A DNA stretch of 46,510 nucleotides from Spirochaetia bacterium (GTDB taxonomy: Bacteria; Spirochaetota; Spirochaetia; Treponematales; Breznakiellaceae), in assembly GCA_025997675.1 (NCBI GenBank), contig BNUX01000014.1, positions 1-46,510 of the forward strand. Reading direction: 5' to 3'. The notes beneath the pieces were generated by a model. It saw nothing but the letters and a program-made list of their open reading frames with translations, did no database searches and was not told where the DNA came from. The translations under genes were made by a program, and so were the position numbers. This document shows positions 41,077 to 46,510 of the stretch, piece after piece. The first letter of the stretch is position 1; each line of letters begins with the position of its first letter.

Positions 41077-41787
41077 TTACAAGGGACCCGGCAGGCTGTC
41101 AAGCAATTTTCCCAGCCCTTTAAACACCTCTTCCAGATCCCAAAAACGCATCGCCGCGTCATCGTCCAATGGCGTCCTCATGTCATTAACGATAACCAGC
41201 CTGCCCCCTCGTTGTAAGGTAGTCCGGGGAATGGCGGCGGCGGGCATCACCGTAAGGCAGGACCCCAGGATCAGCATCACATCTGCGTCCTGGGCTTCCC
41301 CTTCCGCTTCCCGGCGCGCCTCCAGCGGGAGGCTTTCGCCATAAAAGGTGATCGCCGGTTTCAGGGTCCTGCCGCACTTGGGACACCGGGGCATATCCCC
41401 ATCCTTTACTAACGCTGCGGCTTCGGCGTAACTCACCCGGACACCGGCACAGCGGAGGCAGTAGTGCATCCTCGGGGAACCGTGCACTTCGATCACCCGT
41501 TGGCTCCCCGCCTTCTGATGGAGCATATCGATGTTCTGGGTAATCACCGCCTTAAGCGTACCCCACCGTTCCAGTTCCGCAAGGCAGGTATGCACGATTG
41601 AAGGTTCCTTTTCATGCACCGTATACACCATGGACCCGGCGTTTGTATAAAAATAGGCGGGGTCCCCTTCAAATTCATCAATATCAAAAACTTTTTCCAT
41701 GGGTAGCCCCGCAGTATACAGGCCATTTTTGCCGCGGAAGTCCGGTATGTTCGAAAGGGTGCTTATCCCCGCGCCGGTCAGGGCCAC
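41077..41787 (-). CDS. Sir2-family NAD-dependent protein deacylase
   Basis: The sirtuin motifs are ALTGAGISTLSNIPDFRG, TQNIDMLHQKAG, VIEVHGSPR (catalytic His), the zinc cysteines in CLRCAGV and CPKCGR, ITFYGESLP and LGSCLTVMPAAAIP. The first usual start is GTG 41787. Codons before it read ELFSLITNARHC, the expected first sirtuin helix, back to an ATT at 41838 that overlaps the queH stop (ATTAA), and contain no ATG, GTG or TTG. Translation may therefore begin at an unusual start, coupled to queH. The zinc module has the standard four cysteines. Confidence 0.92.
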   Translation of the reverse strand: MALTGAGISTLSNIPDFRGKNGLYTAGLPMEKVFDIDEFEGDPAYFYTNAGSMVYTVHEKEPSIVHTCLAELERWGTLKAVITQNIDMLHQKAGSQRVIEVHGSPRMHYCLRCAGVRVSYAEAAALVKDGDMPRCPKCGRTLKPAITFYGESLPLEARREAEGEAQDADVMLILGSCLTVMPAAAIPRTTLQRGGRLVIVNDMRTPLDDDAAMRFWDLEEVFKGLGKLLDSLPGPL

Positions 41788-41833
41788 ACAGTGACGGGCA
41801 TTGGTAATGAGTGAAAAAAGTTCCGCGATAGTG

Positions 41834-42361
41834 TTAATTTAAATACCGTTCCTCTTCACTAAAAATACACCCACAGTATTTCTGCATATAAAAGCTTTGT
41901 TCCCGAGCCTGTTTCTGCCCCTCCCGGAAGCCCGGTCGGAAATCCCGGTAGAAAAACTGCACCCCGTACCTTGCCGCCGCATCCTCGCCAATCCCCCGGA
42001 TTACCTCGTGCTTCTGATACGGGCTGATAAGCAGGGTTGTTGAAAAAGAGTCATAGCCATGTTCCGCCGCAAAGGCCGCGGTCTTTTCCAGCCGGGTACG
42101 GTAGCAGTAGGGGCAGCGGTTTCCAAGGTTCCCGAGTACACCGGCTATGAAGGCGCGCAGGCCGTATTCATCATCCAAAATCAGCTCCAGCCCTTCATCC
42201 CCGGCAAATTTGATCAGGGTATCCCGGCGGGAACGGTATTCCGTATAGGGGTGGATGTTCGGGTTGTACCAGAACAGGTCCGGGTGGATATCCCCGGCGC
42301 GGAGGGTTTCCACACATTGGATCGAGCAGGGAGCACAGCAGGTATGGAGGAGCAGTTTCAT
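41834..42361 (-). CDS. queH: Epoxyqueuosine reductase QueH
   Basis: QueH makes queuosine from epoxyqueuosine in tRNA and binds an iron-sulphur cluster. The 175-residue protein carries the N-terminal CC pair (LLLHTCCAPCSIQCV), the NRCPYCYRTRLEKTA block and the C-terminal MQKYCGCIFSEEE, giving the expected cysteine set. I chose ATG 42361 (MKLLLHTCC), since GAAGA lies upstream; the ORF reaches 42406. It heads a minus-strand run with sir2 and cbiA and is divergent from purA. Another queuosine gene, the YhhQ-type transporter, is at 6499. Confidence 0.95.
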   Translation of the reverse strand: MKLLLHTCCAPCSIQCVETLRAGDIHPDLFWYNPNIHPYTEYRSRRDTLIKFAGDEGLELILDDEYGLRAFIAGVLGNLGNRCPYCYRTRLEKTAAFAAEHGYDSFSTTLLISPYQKHEVIRGIGEDAAARYGVQFFYRDFRPGFREGQKQAREQSFYMQKYCGCIFSEEERYLN

Positions 42362-42433
42362 AAAATCTTCTATATATATGATGCTGATAGGTACCCCTAG
42401 CTTCAAGCCCCGCCCTCATGCTACCCTGTCCCC

Positions 42434-43660
42434 ATGAATGTGGTTGTTATCGGCGCCCAATGGGGTGATGAGGGAAAGGGTAAGATTGTGGATTATCTGG
42501 CTAATGAGGCCCAGATAATCGTCCGGTTTTCCGGCGGGGCCAATGCCGGGCATACGATTGTCATTGGGGCGGAGCAATACGCCCTCCATCTGATCCCCTC
42601 GGGGATTCTCTATCCCGATAAGATGGTGATCCTCGGGGCCGGCATGGTTATCGATCCGGTGGCCCTGTTTAACGAGATTAAGATGCTCCGGGACCGGGGT
42701 ATCGACACCACGGGCCGGGTTTTTATCTCCGACCGCGCCCATATCGTGCTTCCCCGGTACATCGAGATTGATAAGGCCCGGGACCTGGCCCGGAAAAAGC
42801 CCATCGGCACCACCGGCCGGGGTATCGGCATCACCTATTCCATGAAAAGCGATCGGGACGGTATCCGGATGGCCGATTTGGACTGGAAGGAAAAGATGGA
42901 TGAGTTGGAGACCGCAGACCGGGACTTTCTGGCCCCCTACGTTGACCAGCTTAAGGCCATGTCCATAGACCTTTCCGCATTTCTGTTTCATCATAAACAT
43001 TCCCAGACCTTGTTTGAGGGCGCCCAGGGAACCTTGTTGGACCTGGACCTGGGGACCTATCCCTATGTATCAAGCGGTATCTCCTGTGCCGCCGGCGCCG
43101 CCATTGGGGGCTGCATAGGGCCCCGGAGCCTGGACAAGGTCCTGGGGGTCTTCAAGGCCTACTCCACCCGGGTGGGCAACGGCCCCTTCCCCAGCGAGTT
43201 TGACCCGGATGCCGAGGACATGCTCTGCCGCTTTGTCCGTGAAACCGGCCGGGAATACGGCGTCACCACCGGCCGCCCCCGGCGCTGCGGCTACCTGGAC
43301 CTGGTGGCTCTGCGCTATGCCTGCCTCACCAACTCCATCGACTCCCTGGTGATGACCCACCTGGACGTGTACGACACCCTGGATGAAATAAAGGCCTGTA
43401 TCGCCTACCGCATCGGGGATAAGATGGTAGAAACCTTCCCCGCCTCCGTGGACGCCCTGAACCATGCCGAACCGGTGTTGCGTACCTTTCCGGGCTGGAA
43501 GAAGTCCCTGTCCAGCGCCCTGACCTATGATGAGTTTCCCGTGCCCGCTATGGAGTACATTGAGTTTATCGAGCGGTTCTGCGAGACCCCTATTGATATT
43601 GTGTCCGTCGGCTATGACCGCAAGGAAACTATCATCAGGAAGAGCCCGTGGACACGGTAG
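42434..43660 (+). CDS. purA: Adenylosuccinate synthetase
   Basis: PurA makes adenylosuccinate from IMP, aspartate and GTP. The 408-residue protein starts IGAQWGDEGKGKIVDYLA and shows GGANAGHTI, KKPIGTTGRGIGITY, FEGAQGTLLDLDLGTYPYV, KAYSTRVGNGPFP, GVTTGRPRRCGYLDL and the C-terminal VGYDRKETI. It is a little shorter than the 420-430 residues common in other bacteria. guaA follows at once, so both purine nucleotide branches are made from one transcript. The start ATG has a weak site. Confidence 0.97.
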   Translation: MNVVVIGAQWGDEGKGKIVDYLANEAQIIVRFSGGANAGHTIVIGAEQYALHLIPSGILYPDKMVILGAGMVIDPVALFNEIKMLRDRGIDTTGRVFISDRAHIVLPRYIEIDKARDLARKKPIGTTGRGIGITYSMKSDRDGIRMADLDWKEKMDELETADRDFLAPYVDQLKAMSIDLSAFLFHHKHSQTLFEGAQGTLLDLDLGTYPYVSSGISCAAGAAIGGCIGPRSLDKVLGVFKAYSTRVGNGPFPSEFDPDAEDMLCRFVRETGREYGVTTGRPRRCGYLDLVALRYACLTNSIDSLVMTHLDVYDTLDEIKACIAYRIGDKMVETFPASVDALNHAEPVLRTFPGWKKSLSSALTYDEFPVPAMEYIEFIERFCETPIDIVSVGYDRKETIIRKSPWTR

Positions 43661-43665
43661 GTCCA

Positions 43666-45258
43666 ATGGACAAGATCCTAATACTGGATTTCGGGAGCCA
43701 GACCACCCAGCTTATCGGGCGGCGTATCCGGGATCTGGGTGTCTATACGGAGATTATCCCCGGTGACACGGCGCTTGATGATGCCGTTCTTTCGGGTGTT
43801 GCCGGCATCATCCTTTCGGGCTCCCCCGAATCGGTCTACACAGCCGAGGGCGCCGTGCCGGACAAAAAGGTCTATGCCCTGGGACTGCCCCTGCTGGGGA
43901 TCTGCTACGGGCTCCAGCGGATGACCGTCGATAATGGCGGGGTGGTGGAGTCATTGCCCAAGAGTGAATACGGCAGGAAAGAGGTAACGCTGCATGACAA
44001 AAACAGTATCGGTAACGCCTCCCGGAAGTTCCTTGCCGGTTTTCCCCCGTCATTTACCGCCTGGATGAGCCACGGCGATACCCTGACCCGGCTTGCCCCG
44101 GGCTTCCGGGAATACGCCGTCAGCGATACCGGGTATCCGGCGGTGGTGGCCCATGAAACAAAGCCCTGGCTTGGCCTCCAGTTCCACCCCGAGGTGACCC
44201 ATACCGAGTGCGGCTTAGAGATACTCGCCGCATTTGTGTTTGGGGTTTGCGGCTGTAAAAAAAGCTGGACCATGGAACAGTATGTGGAGGAAGTCCGTAC
44301 TTCTTTGGCGGCGCGGGTCGGCAGTAATCCTGTGCTGCTCCTCATTTCCGGCGGGGTGGATTCCACCGTGGCCGGGGCGCTGCTCCTCAAAACCCTGAAG
44401 GCGGATCAGGTACACCTTATGTACATGGACACCGGGCTCATGCGGAAGGATGAAACTAAGACGGTGCAAACCGCCCTGGAACAGCTTGGCGCAAAGCACC
44501 TCCACATCATCTACTGCGAAGAGGAATTTCTCGGCGCACTCAAGGGCCTTGAGGAACCGGAGGCCAAGCGTAAGGCTATCGGGGATCTCTTTATCACCAT
44601 CCAGGAACGGGAAGTTGCCCGGCTTGGGCTGCCGGATTCCTACTTCCTCGCACAGGGGACGCTCTATACCGACCTTATCGAAAGCGGCAAAGGGGTGGGC
44701 AAGAAGGCTCACCTGATCAAGAGTCACCACAATGTGGGGAGTCCACTGGTGGACGCCAAGCGCAAACTGGGGCGCATCATTGAACCCCTGGACCGGCTGT
44801 ATAAGGATGAAGTCCGCCGCCTGGGGCGTATCCTGGGGATTGATGAGGAGGTGGTTCGCCGCCATCCCTTCCCCGGCCCCGGCCTCGCGGTCCGCATCCT
44901 GGGGGAAGTGACCAAAGAAAAATGCGGCATACTCCGGGAAGCCGACGCTCTATATATTGAGGAATTAAAAAAACGCCGCACCCCGTCGGGGGAACGGCTC
45001 TACGATGATATTTGGCAGGCCTTCGCAGTATTACTACCCATACGATCCGTGGGGGTTGCCGGGGATGCCCGCAAGTATGGCTGGGTTCTCGCGCTGCGGG
45101 CCATTACCAGCGCCGATGGGATGACCGCCGATGTCTATCCTTTCCCGGTGAAGGATTTGCTGGAGATTTCCACCCGTATCACGAATACGGTGCCCGATAT
45201 AGGCCGGGTGACCTACGATATTTCAAGTAAACCCCCGGCAACAATCGAATGGGAATAA
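43666..45258 (+). CDS. guaA: GMP synthase (glutamine-hydrolysing)
   Basis: GuaA converts XMP to GMP using glutamine. The 530-residue protein has the amidotransferase domain (LDFGSQTTQLIGRRIR, Cys in LGICYGLQRM, His in LQFHPEVTHTECG) and the ATP-pyrophosphatase domain (LLLISGGVDSTVAGALL, the SGGVDS motif), ending with a dimerisation domain (TSADGMTADVYPFP). I chose ATG 43666 (MDKILILDFG); GTG 43648, with AGGA 7 bases upstream, is a possible longer start that would overlap purA. Residue motifs are full, so it is active. It is the second gene of the purA-guaA pair. Confidence 0.97.
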   Translation: MDKILILDFGSQTTQLIGRRIRDLGVYTEIIPGDTALDDAVLSGVAGIILSGSPESVYTAEGAVPDKKVYALGLPLLGICYGLQRMTVDNGGVVESLPKSEYGRKEVTLHDKNSIGNASRKFLAGFPPSFTAWMSHGDTLTRLAPGFREYAVSDTGYPAVVAHETKPWLGLQFHPEVTHTECGLEILAAFVFGVCGCKKSWTMEQYVEEVRTSLAARVGSNPVLLLISGGVDSTVAGALLLKTLKADQVHLMYMDTGLMRKDETKTVQTALEQLGAKHLHIIYCEEEFLGALKGLEEPEAKRKAIGDLFITIQEREVARLGLPDSYFLAQGTLYTDLIESGKGVGKKAHLIKSHHNVGSPLVDAKRKLGRIIEPLDRLYKDEVRRLGRILGIDEEVVRRHPFPGPGLAVRILGEVTKEKCGILREADALYIEELKKRRTPSGERLYDDIWQAFAVLLPIRSVGVAGDARKYGWVLALRAITSADGMTADVYPFPVKDLLEISTRITNTVPDIGRVTYDISSKPPATIEWE

Positions 45259-45260
45259 AA

Positions 45261-45644
45261 ATGATCATTGCTACGCTTAAAACTAAGGCAAGGGATTTAT
45301 CTTATAACCTGTCCGCCTTGTCCCTTGCGTATAAGAGAAGGGATGTTTCAATTTTTGCCAAGGGGTTTATCCTGCTGGCTGTAGGATATGCCCTATCGCC
45401 GATAGATTTAATACCGGATTTTATTCCCATCCTGGGATACCTTGATGACCTGATAATTTTGCCCGCCCTCATTTTTATCGCGATAAAGTTAATCCCCAAG
45501 GAAATACTTGCGGAATGTAAAGCAGAGGCAAAGGGCCGTTGGCAAAAAGGGAAACCAAAAAAATGGTACTACGCGATTCCCATCGCCCTGGTATGGCTCC
45601 TGGCGCTTGGTATAGTTGTGCTGAAAATCTTTTTTCGAGTATAA
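45261..45644 (+). CDS. YkvA/DUF1232 family membrane-associated protein
   Basis: This is a 127-residue protein with the DUF1232 signature YALSPIDLIPDFIPILGYLDDL at about 46-67. Hydrophobic segments lie at about 35-55, 67-80 and 106-124 (YYAIPIALVWLLALGIVVLKIFF). The role of the family is not known; many members are membrane proteins. ATG 45261 comes right after the guaA stop, though an ATG at 45249 overlapping it is possible. The upstream ribosome site is weak, and it probably relies on guaA transcription. Confidence 0.85.
   Translation: MIIATLKTKARDLSYNLSALSLAYKRRDVSIFAKGFILLAVGYALSPIDLIPDFIPILGYLDDLIILPALIFIAIKLIPKEILAECKAEAKGRWQKGKPKKWYYAIPIALVWLLALGIVVLKIFFRV
45619..45644 (+). promoter_or_regulatory. 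Possible promoter before the DUF2271 gene
   Basis: TATAAT (about 45639-45644) lies 18 bases after TTGTGC, a weak -35. It is close to the AGGAG site of the next gene, giving a leader of roughly 15 bases. Confidence 0.35.
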
Positions 45645-45663
45645 TACCGTATCAGGAGTAACG

Positions 45664-46230
45664 ATGATGAAAAAGATGATAGCTTTTCTTGCGGTTCTTT
45701 GTGTCATGGCTTTGTCGGACGCGGCGGCCCAGTCTCAGCCGGCGGCGGCGGAGGTGAGCTTTTCCTACACGCGTCAAAGCGGCAGCGGCAGTAATCAGTT
45801 TGCGGTGTGGATTGAGGATGCCCGGGGTAATTATGTAAAAACCCTGTACGCCACCCGGTTTACTGCTTCAGGTGGCTGGGAGCGGAGGCCCCTGTCGATC
45901 CTCCAGTGGGTTAGGCAATCCGGCCTGGCCAAACTGAGCAAGTCCCAGGTAGACACCTTTACCGGGCCCACCCCCAAGAGCGGGAAATTGACCTACCGGT
46001 GGGACGGCACGAATCAAACCGGCATTGTAGCCCCGGCCGGCGAGTATCGCCTGTTTTTGGAAGCCACCCTGCGGAACGAGAACCGGGTTGTATACAGCGC
46101 CGTGGTTCCCCTTAGCGGCACTATTGCCGGCGCCCCCCGGCGTAATGCGGAGGTGAAGAGCGAATACTTCGGCGCCGGTTCTGCGGAGCGGGGGATGATA
46201 GACGGCGTGCAGGTGTTTATTGGGGAGTAA
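45664..46230 (+). CDS. DUF2271 periplasmic protein
   Basis: The 188-residue product has a cleavable signal peptide (MMKKMIAFLAVLCVMALSDAAAQ). The mature part is a DUF2271 (PF10029) domain with Ig-like beta strands: SNQFAVWIEDARGNYVKTLYATRF, then WERRPLSILQWVRQSG and a FlgD-like end TYRWDGTNQTGIVAPAGEYRLFLEATL. The function is unknown. AGGAG lies 8 bases before ATG 45664. No partner gene for it is visible downstream. Confidence 0.88.
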   Translation: MMKKMIAFLAVLCVMALSDAAAQSQPAAAEVSFSYTRQSGSGSNQFAVWIEDARGNYVKTLYATRFTASGGWERRPLSILQWVRQSGLAKLSKSQVDTFTGPTPKSGKLTYRWDGTNQTGIVAPAGEYRLFLEATLRNENRVVYSAVVPLSGTIAGAPRRNAEVKSEYFGAGSAERGMIDGVQVFIGE

Positions 46231-46252
46231 TGAAAAAAAAGAAAAAAAGTAC

Positions 46253-46281
46253 TTGATTATTTTATCGGCTTACGATATAGT
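46253..46281 (+). promoter_or_regulatory. Promoter pointing into the right-edge ORF
   Basis: TTGATT (46253-46258), a 17-base spacer and TATAGT (46276-46281). A hairpin GGGGTTTC-AGGT-GAAGCCCC (46293-46312) and GGGAGG ribosome site follow before ATG 46340. Confidence 0.65.
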
Positions 46282-46510
46282 ATTAAATAACCGGGGTTTC
46301 AGGTGAAGCCCCACAACGATACCAAAGGGAGGAAAGTGTATGAAGCTGTTGACATGTTCACGTAATTCCTTATATAGCAACAACTTACCATCCGCACCCT
46401 TCGTACCCGTACCATTCGTACCATTCGTACCATCCTTACCAGGCGCACCTGGGAGGCCATCGGCGGCTTCGGGGTTTTCGCACCCAACGAAAGTTACTGC
46501 CGCCAAAAGG
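46270..46510 (-). CDS. Collagen-like lipoprotein start (runs off the right edge)
   Basis: The minus-strand frame is open to the right edge and reads LLAAVTFVGC, a lipobox, then ENPEAADGLPGAPGKDGTN and GTNGTGTKGADGK, five Gly-X-Y triplets of collagen type with a break. After these the ORF goes on only through what looks like non-coding sequence, LYKELREHVNSFIHF and the reverse of the plus-strand promoter, to a stop at 46270. So the lipoprotein part is credible as exported but its end is doubtful. The true start lies beyond the window. A joining of unrelated sequences near 46370-46380 is possible. Confidence 0.45.
   Translation of the reverse strand, partial: LLAAVTFVGCENPEAADGLPGAPGKDGTNGTNGTGTKGADGKLLLYKELREHVNSFIHFPPFGIVVGLHLKPRLFNTIS
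46340..46510 (+). CDS. Uncertain right-edge ORF with strong upstream signals
   Basis: ATG 46340 has GGGAGGAAAGTGT before it and a promoter 60 bases upstream. The frame MKLLTCSRNSLYSNN stays open to the window edge (57 codons) but then reads only Pro/Val-rich repeats, the reverse complement of the collagen-type lipoprotein on the minus strand. The signals are better than the coding content, so the true product is unknown. Confidence 0.35.
   Translation, partial: MKLLTCSRNSLYSNNLPSAPFVPVPFVPFVPSLPGAPGRPSAASGFSHPTKVTAAKR

Noticed and set aside
1..46510. tRNA, rRNA or replication origin
   Set aside because: No cloverleaf, rRNA block, or dnaA-box cluster was seen on reading the gaps; no computed search was possible.

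Overview
The window is GC-rich chromosomal DNA that reads like a spirochaete of the Treponema group. This is inferred from lipoprotein-type signals with relaxed lipoboxes, periplasmic and outer-membrane families, ThyX-type thymidylate synthesis and the general gene set; no rRNA or tRNA gene is present to confirm it. A termite-gut-like, B12-using treponeme is the best guess, held loosely. An exact Illumina P7 adapter sequence (18973-18996) sits inside a gene, so this is a short-read assembly, and single-base frameshifts elsewhere may be errors.

Layout. (1) 1-3100 is accessory and partly decayed: the C-terminal part of a TIR-like protein, a frameshifted DUF1016 nuclease remnant and a frameshifted DUF1186/SEC-C gene. 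(2) 3230-5545 is a copZ-like chaperone, response regulator and histidine kinase operon. (3) 5542-16840 is mostly housekeeping: outer-membrane protein, queuosine-precursor transporter, DUF3786, thyX, nucleotidyltransferase, lgt, trmJ, a minus-strand ctpA-rsmE-wecG run, a shortened vapBC-like pair, a phosphoesterase and an unknown gene. (4) 16840-18340 holds phage or antirepressor remnants, a PBECR-like nuclease and a 21-bp tandem array. (5) 18336-27552 holds a DUF4015 glycosidase-like protein, an HD protein, an XRE regulator, CAP and transglutaminase secreted proteins, and an unrecognised two-gene cassette.

(6) 27739-41065 is the tetrapyrrole/cobalamin region. hemA, a hemC-cobA-hemD triple fusion, hemB and hemL form one minus-strand operon behind a cobalamin riboswitch. 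A second cobalamin riboswitch on the minus strand (37439-37589) leads to no normal gene, only a 20-codon ORF and a terminator. A third, compact one drives the plus-strand genes for an exported CbiK cobaltochelatase and a BtuF-like binding lipoprotein. cbiA faces them. Between these lie a Fic gene, a broken IS1182-type transposase, an SRPBCC gene and a second 21-bp tandem array.

(7) 41077-46510 holds sir2 and queH on the minus strand, then purA, guaA, a DUF1232 gene and a DUF2271 gene on the plus strand. The right edge is a confusing junction where a collagen-like lipoprotein reading on the minus strand runs into a plus-strand promoter and ribosome binding site.

Together the hem and cbi genes would take glutamyl-tRNA to uroporphyrinogen III and precorrin-2, insert cobalt and start corrin amidation, with B12 feedback at three RNA switches. 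queH and the YhhQ-type transporter point to queuosine salvage.
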